Shown here piece after piece: positions 1-9,779 of a DNA stretch of 64,000 bases. This DNA comes from Nymphaea colorata. Lineage: Eukaryota > Streptophyta > Magnoliopsida > Nymphaeales > Nymphaeaceae. Position 1 is the first letter of the stretch. Each line of letters begins with the position of its first letter. The notes beneath the pieces are model-generated. The model ran no database searches. It was not told the origin of the DNA and worked only from the letters and a program-made list of their open reading frames with translations. Both the position numbers and the translations under genes were made by a program. The stretch covers positions 10,611,503-10,675,502 of the forward strand of contig NC_045143.1 of assembly GCF_008831285.2 (NCBI RefSeq), in the 5' to 3' direction.

Positions 1-564
1 ACTTCTGTACACATGGGAGCCGCATTGAGGATTGTTCGATATGTCAAACACACAATCACTAAAGGACTTTTTTTATCATCCTCATCAAACTTGAATATGA
101 TTGCCTATACTGATGCTGATTGGGGTGGAGATCCTAATAACAGGCATTCCACCACCGGCTTTTGTGTTTTTCTAGGTGACTCTCTTATTTCGTGGAGGTG
201 CAAAAAACAAAATAAAGTCTCTCTATCATCAACTGAAGCAGAATATCGTGCCATGGCCACCACCACCATGGAGATTGTGTGGTTAAAAAGCTTATTGAAG
301 GACATTGGAATTGACTTAAATGAAGCAACCAAGCTCTGCTGCGACAATAAAAGTGCCATCTACATTGCTAGCAATCATACTTTTCATGAAAGGACGAAGC
401 ATATTGAAATGGATTGTCACTATGTGAGAGAAGAATATCTTAGCCGAACAATCGATATATCCTTTGTCCCTTCCGAATATCAACTTGGAGATTTCTTCAC
501 CAAAGCACTTGCTTCAGCACGTTTTCAGTTTCTTCTTGGCAAACTTTCGGTGATCACACCGTAA
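1..564 (+). CDS. Ty1/copia polyprotein, C-terminal RNase H part (enters from the left edge)
   Basis: The frame is open from base 1 to a TAA after residue proline at 564, so this is the 3' end of a copia pol gene that starts outside the window. Visible RNase H landmarks, in order, are YTDADW, the STTGFCVFLGDSLISW stretch, SSTEAEYRAM, CDNKSAIYIASN and HERTKHIEMDCHYVRE, followed by the typical copia tail GDFFTKALASARF. In the family this domain degrades the RNA strand of the RNA/DNA hybrid during reverse transcription. No stop or frameshift is visible, which makes it one of the better-preserved retroelement pieces here. A purine tract and an LTR follow directly. Whether the rest of the element is intact cannot be seen. 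Confidence 0.9.
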   Translation, partial: TSVHMGAALRIVRYVKHTITKGLFLSSSSNLNMIAYTDADWGGDPNNRHSTTGFCVFLGDSLISWRCKKQNKVSLSSTEAEYRAMATTTMEIVWLKSLLKDIGIDLNEATKLCCDNKSAIYIASNHTFHERTKHIEMDCHYVREEYLSRTIDISFVPSEYQLGDFFTKALASARFQFLLGKLSVITP

Positions 565-577
565 GTTTGAGGGGGGG

Positions 578-1053
578 TGTTAGAATTTAAATATTAGACA
601 TTATGTAAGTATACATATGTTTCATATATGATTTGTATATATGAATATCTATGTATGCATAGGTGTTATGTATTTTATTTTATTTGCTTCCTTTTCGTTT
701 TTATGTATTTTTTATTTCTTTTCTTTTTCTATTTTTACCTTTTCCTTTTTTGTAAAAGGGAACTAGCTGTTGGACCAGCTTCCAACGGCTAGATTTCTAG
801 CCGTTGGAGCTGGCCCAACAGCCAACTCCTCCTTCTTCTCTCCCTTTCATTGTACTATATATATGGGACTGTTGTCCCTTGTTTGGTTAAGGCTTTTAGG
901 CCTCTCTTGTGTATTCTTCTCTTGAGATTAATAGATTTGGTATCTTCTCCTCAAGTTTGAGGTTTGGTTGTGTATTACCTATTGAAGTTGTTGGGATCTT
1001 CAAGAGTGTATCTCTTGAAGCATTTGTATTCTCAAGATCAGGCCTGATTTACA
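578..1053 (+). mobile_element. 3' LTR of the copia element, with polypurine tract
   Basis: A polypurine tract (GAGGGGGGG, about 569-577) is followed at 578 by TGTTAGAATTT, the normal TG start of an LTR. A TATA-like run (ATATATATGG) lies near 855 and is a plausible promoter for the LTR. The right end is uncertain: GATTTACA ending near 1053 is the best CA-type end I can see, but the 5' LTR and target duplication lie outside the window, so the boundary is inferred. The LTR is related to the minus-strand LTR at about 33590-34237: both have a CTAGCTGTTG hairpin region upstream of a TATA box and a GGGAC...GTCCC motif just after it. Confidence 0.75.
765..823 (+). repeat. Long near-perfect hairpin in the copia LTR
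   Basis: The left arm (765-792, AGCTGTTGG...GGCTAG) pairs with the right arm (797-823, CTAGCC...CAACAGCC) around a 4-base ATTT loop. The stem is about 27 bp with one bulged base and two mismatches. It lies about 50 bases before the TATA-like run, so it is in the U3 part of the LTR. A related inverted repeat sits at the matching place in the LTR near 34.0 kb. Confidence 0.85.
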
Positions 1054-2729
1054 ATAACTATCTCATGGGCATTGATTCAGATGCTAGCATTAATGAAGAT
1101 ATTGAATGGGAGGTATCAATATATTGATGGTGATAAAATGCAACATATTCATGGCATGATTTTTTAATATGAAGCAACGTTAGAACCATTTATTAATCTT
1201 GGAGACGATTGTGAAGTGCACCAAGTTGAATGTAGTGCAGATTCCTCTTCAAAGCATAACAGAAAGCAAACTAGAAGATGATTTTAAAATGTTTGAAATG
1301 ATTAAAGATGCTACTGAAAAAGTTACCAACCCAGTTAAAAAAGGTAACGCTGTATCTAAGAGGAGCCAACCAATTACATTACATATTCAAAAAAAGTTTT
1401 ATCTTTAGAGTTTGATCTATAGGTCTTAAAAAAGAGCTATAAAGCTAAGCATATAGCTTATTAAAGATGACAATAAGATCAAAACATCCTTTGATTGGTA
1501 TTCTATGGGTAAGGAGATCTTATTTGGAATGCTATGCAAAGCTGATGCCATCTGAAATTTCTAGCAAAAAATTTAGTTTTAGAATGGCATTTGGATTTTT
1601 CTTTATGAAATATAATTGCACTAGTCTATGTGAACTTGTGTTTAGACGAATTTTATTTGTAGTCACATTTTCATGTGAGTACATGACTTAAAATTTGTTG
1701 GTTCATTGAGATCATACTTATTTGTTGTTTTTGATCTTATGGATGTAAATGCAAAATGTATGTATGTAGGTAGTGGGAGACCAATGAATTTGTATTTGAA
1801 TGAGAAGAAGACATTGAAATGTAATAAAAAACTTTGTCTGTTTAGTGACTTTAGTCGAACTATCAGAAAACAAAGGAAAAAATTGTTTTCACATTATTTG
1901 GAGAAATATAAATTTCAAGATAAAGTTGCCAGTTCCTAAAAAGTAATACATGTGATTTAGATTTTAGTAAAGTAACAGAAAACTTGCTCAAGTTTCAAAA
2001 TTACATTTACCCCTTGAATCAAGAAACAAATCACTAGTGGAAAGTTAACTGAACTTTTTGAAACTTGACTTGTTTTTGTTACCTTTTCAAAATTTAGCTT
2101 TTTTTGTACTTTTTTTTCATGATATATATTATTTTTCTGTGAAGTCCATTTGCATAAAAATAAAACTTCTAGTTTAGAGAGAGAGAGGGAGATCTACAAT
2201 CAAATTTTGGGGTATTATTCTAAACCTAAATCCTTTCATATCCTTTCTTGTTATGGCTAGACAAACATGATATTTTACGATTCTTTTCCTTTCTTTCTTA
2301 TACAGACAATTTTTTTTTCCCCTCTTCTTTCCTCTCCTTTTTGTTTCTTTCCTTCTTTTCATTTTCTTTTCTTCCTTTAGTTTCATTTCCTTCCCTTCCA
2401 TCCAAACATATCCTTGGAAGGGTTGCAAATATACAGCTTCTTCCTTTCGTTTCCGTTCCACTCATTTTCTTTCAATCCCATCTAAACGCGGTTTTGTCTA
2501 ATCCTTCATTTTTCTTCTCTTCAATCATATATCTAGACCCAGTTTTGTCTATTCTTTCCTTTCCTTTCCCTCTAGTCCCCTCATCCAAACATAGTATTAG
2601 CAAGATTCTTTTGGCAGATTTCATTTTCTCATGGAATGTAATAAAATTGGTCCATCAAGTTTAACCATGACTATTGTACCCATGAGAACTTATAAAATTG
2701 TATTCTTATTGTATAATTTTGGATTCCAG
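1054..2729. other. No recognisable gene; probably intron of the UPL7-like gene
   Basis: Several short open frames occur, but none resembles a known family. The preceding HECT exon expected before 2730 was not found here, so this stretch together with the copia LTR is probably intronic. A strongly pyrimidine-rich segment runs from about 2280 to 2590 and contains three variants of an (A/T)CC(A/C)TC(C/T)AAAC phrase, as often seen at ends of small DNA elements, but no boundaries could be fixed. Confidence 0.5.
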
Positions 2730-2926
2730 GTCGTCCGAGGGTTTGAGCCAAAAGAACGATGCATGCTGCTTAAATTTGTGACAAGCTGTTCACGTGCTCC
2801 TTTGTTAGGCTTCAAGCACTTGCAGCCATCCTTTACCATTCATAAGGTATTATTTCCTCTTGCCTCCTCAACTATTGAAAAGCTTATGCTTTAACATGCT
2901 TTCCCCATTTCCCATACACACACACA

Positions 2927-2967
<41 letters not shown>

Positions 2968-4401
2968 ATGAATGTAAATATTGGCAGTATTTCAAAATAT
3001 CATGCTATAAATGCCAAAAGCAAGTGAAGCAAGGAAAAAAGGGAAAATATCTCACTAGATTGAAAACATTGCGAAAATGAAAATACTGCGAGAACATGCC
3101 AATATTGTTATGATGTTTTCATGAATTTTTTCAAAAATCAATTTATAATATATTTTAAAGTTTGTTGTGTTTCATTTAAAATTTAAATAATTATTTTAAA
3201 ATTTTATCTATCTTTTTGTAAGAAAAATAGTAAAGAAATAATTTCATAATTTGCTCTGTTATTTTTATGTATTTAAAATTTTTTTGAATCCAAGGAAAGT
3301 GAACTTTCCGATCAATTCCCAAGGAAAATATTGCTGATATAAACCTAGGAATATTTATTGTTGCTATTTGTTAGATAGTTGCTAGATGGTTAAAATATAA
3401 AAATTTGTGTTGTAGAAAGTCCTAAATTATTGGTAAAGCCACCACAAACCATTGCTGCGTCACCAACCGTGGCTAATACTAATTTAGGGCACGTTTGATG
3501 GGCATGAAATATCTTGTAGCAATGAAAATAAAATTCAAGCTTTTAAAATTTTTTTCTGCCCATCAAACTTGGGATAAAAAAAACTTGCCGTTGGGTTGAC
3601 TTTTGGAAACTTTCCGAAAATTTTGTCCCACCCCAACGGACGAAAAAAATTTCCGGGACGGAAAAACGACCATTTGCACGAGGGGCGAGTGGCCATCGCT
3701 TGTCGCCAGTCGCTGTCGTCCATTGGGGCAACCGTTTGCGTTTTCATCCTCCTCCACTGACGAGTTTTCTTGCCGGTCGTCCATCGCGGGCCGCTTGTCG
3801 TCGGCTTTCTGGTGTTACAAAAATATCAAAAAATAGAAATGAAGCAAAATGAGAAAACCCTCATCTGCGTTTTTCCTCCTTTGCCACTGATGGGTTTTTT
3901 TGCCGGTCGTCGGTTGCCGGCCGCTTGTCATCGGTTTTCTGGTGTTAAACAAAAATATCAAAAAATAAAAATGAAACAAAACGAGAAAACCCTCGTCTAC
4001 GTTTTCATCCTCCGCCATTGATGGGTTTTCTCACCGGTCGTCCATCACTGGCCGCTTGTCATTGGTCGCTGGTCAGGTTTCACTAGTCCCACGGTGTCGA
4101 CGAGAGAACAGTGGAGAGAAGAGAGAGAAGAGAACAAAAAACGTGGTTTCTTTTCCGTCGATTCTGATTTTCATCCCTTTTCCCATAAAACAAAGAAATT
4201 TGTTTCCAGAAATATAAATCCATGTCCAAGAAACACAAAGGGTTTTTGCAAATCTGGATTTTGTTTCCATTTCCTCAATTCTTGAAATAAGCTTCTGGAA
4301 ACTTCTTTCCAGTTCCATATTTCCAATGTGTCAAACGCCCCTTAGTAGCTGTTTCTTAGTGACATCTGACAACACTCATCACACAACAACATTGAACGCC
4401 C

Positions 4402-4455
<54 letters not shown>

Positions 4456-5451
4456 ATTTGTAGAGTGATAACTGTGATATTGAATTGGGGGCCTCAAGTT
4501 TCTTGTGCTATCATGTTTCCTGCCCTGGAACGATTTGATCATCAAGTGATGAGATCTATGTAGTTTATTTAACAATTATTGCAGCATCTCGAACTATAAA
4601 AAAAAAAGGTTTCAACAATCTATGGCTCACCATGTGTAAAATAATATCATGATTTTATTTCAAAAAAAATAAATCCAGTATGAATTATAATAAGAAAACT
4701 ATGTTCAATCTACCATCAGATCAACTGAAACCACATAGCCATTTAGTCTAGATCACAAAGTGCATTCTGAGACTTGGGGATCACTGGTAAGTGCTCAGAC
4801 TGTCAGGCTTTAGAAGGCATGCATATCTTTTGTATGCTTGTAAGCAGACTCAGTGGGTTCTTGTGGGCAGTATATTCCTTGTTGACTTGGATGTGATATG
4901 AACATTTTGGCATACTCTCCACAGCCGCTGCTCATGCCAAATTATTACCTAAATTGTTTTTTTTTCTAATACAAATCATGTGAGACTTGTTGAATAGCTA
5001 CTTGAGATGTTATTTAGTTTGCTGATGGCTATAGCTTTTGGATCACCAGTGAGCGTTTTTTCAGTTGGGTGGTCGTATTCACCATCAAATGTTATAAGTG
5101 AAGAAAATGAGCTTTAAGATGTCCTAGTTGGGTTACAGGTCGCCTGCGATGTGCCTCTGTGGGCTGTAATTGGTGGACAGGATGTGGATCGTCTACCCTC
5201 AGCATCAACTTGTTACAACACACTCAAGGTCTGTTAACAAGCTTTAGTGCTTTCTTGGTCTGTCTCGTCCTTGACCATTTCGACTTTATGACCCTCAGTT
5301 AAAGTTCTGTTGCGTAATATTGTTCGTGCCATTGCTTGACTTTTCCAAGTTGCAATGTTCTCTCCAGCTTCCCACCTACAAGCGGCAAAACACTTTGAGG
5401 AATAAGCTTCTTTATGCTATCAGTTCCAATGCTGGATTTGAGCTCTCCTAG
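2730..5451 (+). CDS. UPL7: HECT E3 ubiquitin-protein ligase, UPL7-like, last three exons
   Basis: Three exons join in frame: 2730-2846 (39 codons), 5139-5228 (30 codons) and 5368-5451 (27 codons plus TAG). Each is bounded by AG acceptors and GT donors. The joined 96 residues read like the end of a HECT domain: [19 protein letters not shown], then [16 protein letters not shown], then [23 protein letters not shown], then LPTYKR...[14 protein letters not shown]. The catalytic cysteine that accepts ubiquitin from the E2 is in STCYNTL (codon 5211-5213) and is present. The match to the UPL7 class rests on my memory of that family's C-terminus. The upstream exons (N-terminus and most of the HECT N-lobe) are not visible and presumably lie left of position 1. 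The 2.3-kb intron hosts a Harbinger element. The visible part has no damage, so a live gene is more likely than a pseudogene. Confidence 0.85.
2916..2965. repeat. (CA)n(TA)n microsatellite
   Basis: A short CA run passes directly into a long TA run, inside the large intron of the UPL7-like gene. Confidence 0.95.
3487..4341. mobile_element. Non-autonomous PIF/Harbinger-type element in the UPL7-like intron
   Basis: The element begins GGGCACGTTTGATGGGC and ends GTGTCAAACGCCCC, whose reverse complement GGGGCGTTTGACAC is an imperfect inverted copy of the start. It is flanked by TTA on both sides (3484-3486 and 4342-4344), the target duplication expected of PIF/Harbinger elements. It is 855 bp and has no transposase; the short frames in it have no recognisable domain. 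Its middle consists of about 2.6 tandem units of about 130 bp. Confidence 0.8.
3737..4075. repeat. Tandem repeat, about 130-bp unit, about 2.6 copies
   Basis: Units start near 3737, 3866 and 3998. Each contains a GCCGGTCGTC...GGCCGCTTGTC core followed by AAAATATCAAAAAATA and GAGAAAACCCTC; the last unit is partial. The array lies wholly inside the Harbinger-type element. Confidence 0.85.
4402..4454. repeat. (TA)n(TG)n(AG)n compound microsatellite
   Basis: TATATATA passes into TG repeats and then AG repeats, just outside the right end of the Harbinger-type element in the same intron. Confidence 0.95.
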
Positions 5452-7266
5452 CAATTATACTGTTTGATGCTGTGGTTTCTATTTAATTCCACGCGGCATT
5501 GGCAGGAGAGGGGTAAGAGAAAAGGACCTCTTGAAGAAGTGCCAAACTCCATAGATGGATTTCATTTGATCCAGTCTGGATATATTAGGTGCCGACCTGC
5601 TGCAGAGGAGTCTCGTCTTGATAAATCATTATCGTAAATATAAGTAGGATTTATGTATATGGCATGATTGCTGCAGGGTTTTCTTGTACCTGGACCGCAC
5701 CAGAGAAGTGAAATATATAATCAACGAACATTTTCACTTCATTTGAAGGGGTTCAAGATTTTCTTCTGAAAAAAAAAAAAAGAAGGGATGTCTATTTTGT
5801 GAAAAACACTGCTGCCATGTTAGGTGTTTGCGTTGATACTTTCTGTAAATAATTCTACCCTAATATTACCCGCTCTTAGGGGTTTTTCCTTCCGAAAAAC
5901 TATAGTTGCGGGTCTCTGCTTGATAAGTAGGAAGGGAGGGAGGGAAAGAGAGAGAGAGAGAGCGCTTTTCATCATCTTCTTGAAATGCAATCATGTTACA
6001 ATTGACTACCTTTTTATTCTCTGATTGACATCGGAGTACTGAATTTTTTGGTGTGGTGTTAATTTTTGTTTCAAATTTGTCATTGGCCATGGTAAAGGTA
6101 TATTCGCAATGCGGTCGCCCAGGGTACAACCATTTCCTCTAGAAGTTGCCGCTTTGTCTGCTTTCGTCCACCTAACTCCGCCACATGCCGTATCTTCAAC
6201 TTTCATATTCGTGTGTGGTGCCTTCACTTCTGAAGACATGCTGAAAGATCTGAAGAAAAGTTTTGGACCTTGAAATGCATCCTTGCTTGCTGTTTACCTC
6301 AATTGTCTCTTGCAGTTTGAACACCCCAATCAGTTAATATTCTTAAATTCATCGATCAGAACTTTCAAGTAATGGGTAAATGATTTTGAGTTGTGTTCAC
6401 TCCCTCGGTTGGGAGAAGTGTTCTTGGTCTAAACACTGGTTCAACCCATGTTTATGCATTTCAAATCGGGCGTTTGTTTCCTCTGTTTTCCTCAATAGAT
6501 CTCAGATGAACATCGGCAATGCAACATATTTCTGCTCATGCGGCTTTGTGGGTCAATTGAGGGCTGACATTCAATTATAGCTATTGTCCTCACTTTTAAG
6601 CTTGGTGGATGCAGGAGACCAACTTTTAGAATATTGTAGCTACTTCTTCGAATTCTCCTCTGACGAACGTGCCACCTGGTTTATATGTGGCTTCGCCGCT
6701 TCTTCAAATCCCAATTTAGCAGCATGGCATTTTATATCAAACTGTGTGGCTTGCAGAAATATATCTGCTGTTGGATATCCTAAAACCAGATTGGAAACAG
6801 AATTGGCAGCCATAAGTTTCTCTTTAGGCAACATCTCTAGCTTAACCAACATTTCTAACTTCACCCCGCAACCAATTTTAGTAAGCCCATCAGACAATAT
6901 GAACTCGTGACTCTCATCATGCAGCTGAAATATGAAATTTGTTGGCAACATTAATATTGTGTTTGATGGCTTAAGGGAGGTGGCACAAATACATGATTCT
7001 CCAAATTGCCTCACATAATCACAAGCTGAACAAAAGTACTGATCATCTGTTTTGGCCACCATGTTGTTGAAGGATATCAAATGGCCCTTCAAGCCTTTGT
7101 TTATGTCCAGTAATGCTGCAGAATACCGCCTATTTTTTGGAGTTCGATTTGCCCCTTCTTAACAACTACTTAACTCCTGAATCAACCCTATTCTCTCCAA
7201 ACAGGGTTTCCCATTGATGCCTTTAAGGCATCTAGAGATACACTTCACATTGATCTACTGTGATGA
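5452..7266. other. 3' flank of the UPL7-like gene; no recognised gene
   Basis: The first few hundred bases after the stop are presumably 3' untranslated sequence. A GA-rich run lies at 5930-5962. The only sizeable frame is the minus-strand 150-residue frame listed separately. No other structure is supported. Confidence 0.5.
6640..7092 (-). CDS. Unidentified 150-residue open frame
   Basis: The minus-strand frame starts with ATG at 7092. Its N-terminal part has a CSAC pair and a CIC cluster, followed by a mixed hydrophobic and charged region with VKLEMLVKLEMLPKEKL. No known family was recognised. The open reading continues in a related composition with stops beyond the formal end, which suggests a decayed longer coding sequence, possibly from a transposon. 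It sits between the UPL7-like 3' end and a LINE fragment on the opposite strand. No promoter or splice evidence was found, so function and expression are unknown. Confidence 0.25.
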   Translation of the reverse strand: MKGHLISFNNMVAKTDDQYFCSACDYVRQFGESCICATSLKPSNTILMLPTNFIFQLHDESHEFILSDGLTKIGCGVKLEMLVKLEMLPKEKLMAANSVSNLVLGYPTADIFLQATQFDIKCHAAKLGFEEAAKPHINQVARSSEENSKK

Positions 7267-7795
7267 ATGGCCAAATTTCGTAGGAATGCCTGGCTCCCAT
7301 ATCAGGTGAATGTGACATTCTCATTTTGCTTTCAAATTTTAGTGAGCATCTCACAATTTAGGCCTATTTCTTTTTTAGGTATATTCCATTATATCATTGC
7401 TAAAACTTTGGCACAAGGGCTGCAGTGTCATTGTGAGCTAGGTATTTTCTATGCCTTCTTTCTTGGTTAATGCATGTCTAGTTGCATTATTTTTGCATCC
7501 GAAGTAGTACAACACCATGCCAACTTGTGGCAACCTTCATTATACGCTAAAGTTGGATCTACATAAAGCTTTTCATTCCATCTCTTGGCTATACCTATTT
7601 GAATATTTGCATAATATGGGTTTGAGACGTCAGTGGGTCTCATGGATTCAAGAGTTAGTTACAAAACTCGAAGTACTAATATCTATTAGTGGCTGGCTGG
7701 GTATTCCAATCAGACTAAATCAGGGTTGCATCTTGTTACTCGACCTCTTTAGTATTGCTACCGAGGGGCTATCTACTTACTCAAAAGTGTTCTAG
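7267..7795 (+). pseudogene. LINE (non-LTR retrotransposon) reverse transcriptase fragment
   Basis: Two pieces in different frames match consecutive parts of a plant L1-type reverse transcriptase: QFRPISFLGIFHYIIAKTLAQGL (7345-7430 region), then KLDLHKAFHSISWLYLFEYL followed by MGLRRQWVSWI and NQGCILLLDLFSIATEGLS (7550-7790). The first corresponds to the family's RPISL...KIIAK motif, the second to the DL.KAFD...W motif and the QGCPLSP-type motif. The expected aspartate after KAF is replaced by histidine. A frameshift and deletions separate the pieces, and the endonuclease part and 3' end are missing, so this is a dead fragment. Confidence 0.8.
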
Positions 7796-8239
7796 GAGTG
7801 ATTCAAACATCGCATGGCTTCCTTGCTGAAAGCCTAGTCTCGTCTTGGTACCAGACAATAACGAAGCCAAGTGTTCCTCAATCTATTCAATGTTAAGAAC
7901 TGAAATTTAACTTGAAACCTCTAGTCTTCGGATGCTTGAATGGGGTGCTTCCCTCAAACCATCTCGATCTCCCTGAAGTGAATCAAGTTCCCCCACTTGG
8001 ACACTTGTTATATGCACAATTAAGCCAAGTCCCAGTCCTACACTGCACGTTATCAATCGATGACAGGTCTCACCACTCTCACAACAGGTACTTTCTTTCC
8101 ATGCCAATCCACATGATGTTAGTCCGATAAACTTGGAAAGATATGATGGCAGTCTTTCAAATGATTTTCCGGATTCATTGAGAACTTCTATAGTTGACGT
8201 GTCAAGCACTGTGAGGTGCTGGAACGACACAGTGTGGAA
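7796..8239. other. No recognised feature between LINE fragment and copia LTR
   Basis: Short frames only, with no family match. The stretch TATAGTTGACGT near 8190 is an inverted match to a phrase in the adjacent LTR (ACGTCAACTATAG near 8322), which may mean that the LTR's outer boundary is more complex than drawn. Confidence 0.35.
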
Positions 8240-8443
8240 GAGAAGAAAATGGAGACTCAGACAAAAACAGAGTGGGAGAAAAGCATACCTACTTTTTACT
8301 ATTCAAAAAAACAATTAATACGTCAACTATAGTGATGTGCTTTATATGTAAAATACACTTCTCGAAACTTCCTTTTCTGGTGGAGTCCAGCTGTGTTTCA
8401 ACTTATGGTTAGGAGGCTTCCTCGGAAGTTTCTGAGTTCAACA
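8240..8443 (-). repeat. 3' LTR of the 8.2-12.7 kb copia element
   Basis: The minus-strand LTR starts at 8443 as TGTTGAACTCAGAAAC directly after a purine tract. Similarity to the partner LTR at 12457-12663 spans about 8255-8390; the last part is diverged. The outer boundary near 8240 is an estimate. Confidence 0.65.
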
Positions 8444-8539
8444 CTCCCCCTCAAGTTGGTTGTCCAATATCTTGCATACCCAACTTGCACATAACTTTGT
8501 TAAAATCATATTTGCTCACTGCTTTAGTTAGTATATATA

Positions 8540-8868
8540 CTAGTTGCTGTTTATTAGGGATATGTTTAGCTCTGAAGACACATTCTTAATTTTCTCTATG
8601 ATAAAATGGCACTTCTCCTCGTTGTGCTTGGTTCTTTCATATAACACTGGGTTATTTCCAATATATATTGCAGCTTTGTTATCAAAATTGAGCTCCATGA
8701 CTTTGTTGACCTCAAACCCATGTCTTTGAGCAGATACTTCATCCATTTTAGTTCACATACTGCCATGGCCATTGACCTATATTCCAACTTTGCGCTAGAC
8801 CTTGCAATTACATTCTGTTTTTGCTTCTCCATGACACTAAGCTGTTCCCTATGAAGCAACAATAACAT
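8540..8868 (-). pseudogene. copia RNase H fragment
   Basis: Two overlapping minus-strand frames give the RNase H domain: EKQKQNVIARSSAKLEYRSM, then CELKWMKYLLKDMGLRS in one frame, and FDNKAAIYIGNNPVLYERTK, then HFIIEKI in another. These are the SS.AEAEYRAM and CDN.SAI motifs of copia elements. A frameshift between the two halves and substitutions (FDNK for CDNK) show decay. Confidence 0.85.
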
Positions 8869-9100
8869 GATGTGGACCTCCTATCATTTGGCTCTCCAAC
8901 CGAATCAGCGTCAAATCCAGTTACTTATATTTGCCTACATCCATCTTCATAAGTATTTCTGTACCCGATGACTTAGGTATCGTAGGACTCTATGTGCAAT
9001 AATAAAATGTGGTTATCTTCGTGTGCATGAACTGACTCATGCACATTCACTGAGTAAGTTATGTCTAGTTGGGCGGCTATTAGGTAGATTGAGCGTCCTA

Positions 9101-9720
9101 TCAGCCTTTGATAACTACCATTGCCTTCCAATAAGTCCCTTCATTTTTCAGCAACTTTACATTAGTTTTCGTGGGTGTATCAGCCGGCTTAGCTCCTGTC
9201 ATACCTATGTCTTTCAATAAGTCTATAGCATATATTCTCAGACATATGAACACTCCCTTCTTTGAGTGAACTACTTCTATGCCAAGGAAATAGTGAGGGG
9301 TTCCTAAATCCTTAATGTCAAAATGTCTCTTTAGAACCTTTTTTGTTTTGTCAATACGACTTAAATTGTTACATATTGTACTAATGTCATCCACATAGAT
9401 GGCCACTATGGTACTTCATTTTTCATGAATGAAACAATGCAGTTACCAGCAGGATTCTTCCTGAGCCCTCATTCTACTAGTTTGTTGCTCAATTCGGTAT
9501 ACCATTCCTTTGGTGACAACTTTAAACCATACAATGATTTTTTCAATTTACATACTAATGGAAGTTTGGACTGCATGCTAAGGCCTGGAGGTGTTTCCAT
9601 ATATATTTCATCATGTAAGTCTCCATGATGAAATGTGTTCTTCACATCTAACTGATATAGTGGCCAATTTTTCATCTCTGCCACTGCTAGCAACATTCTA
9701 ATGGAACTCATCTTCACCAC
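9101..9720 (-). pseudogene. copia reverse transcriptase fragment
   Basis: The minus strand gives WPLYQLDVKNTFHHGDL, then DEIYMETPPGL and KKSLYGLKLSPKEWY (9720-9469), then after a break MAIYVDDIS and FDIKDLGTPHYFLGIEV (9406-9101). These match the LDVNNAFLHG, PPGF, KSLYGLKQAPR.W and YVDD motifs of copia reverse transcriptase. The YVDD active-site aspartates are present, but the frame is broken between the two parts. Confidence 0.9.
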
Positions 9721-9779
9721 AGGGGCAAATGTTTCATGGACTTGTGTATATCCTTTAGCTGCTAAACATGCCTTGTATC

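Noticed and set aside
1103-1130. Missing HECT exon ending IEWE before a GT
   Set aside because: The residues before it (DSDASINED) do not resemble the HECT segment expected before [10 protein letters not shown].
2174-2664. Lysine-rich and Phe/Ser-rich frames near 2.2-2.7 kb
   Set aside because: Products of a pyrimidine-rich low-complexity tract; no domain.
8098-8235. Leucine-rich-repeat-like peptide LSNDFPDSLRTS
   Set aside because: Too short and isolated, with no repeat periodicity.
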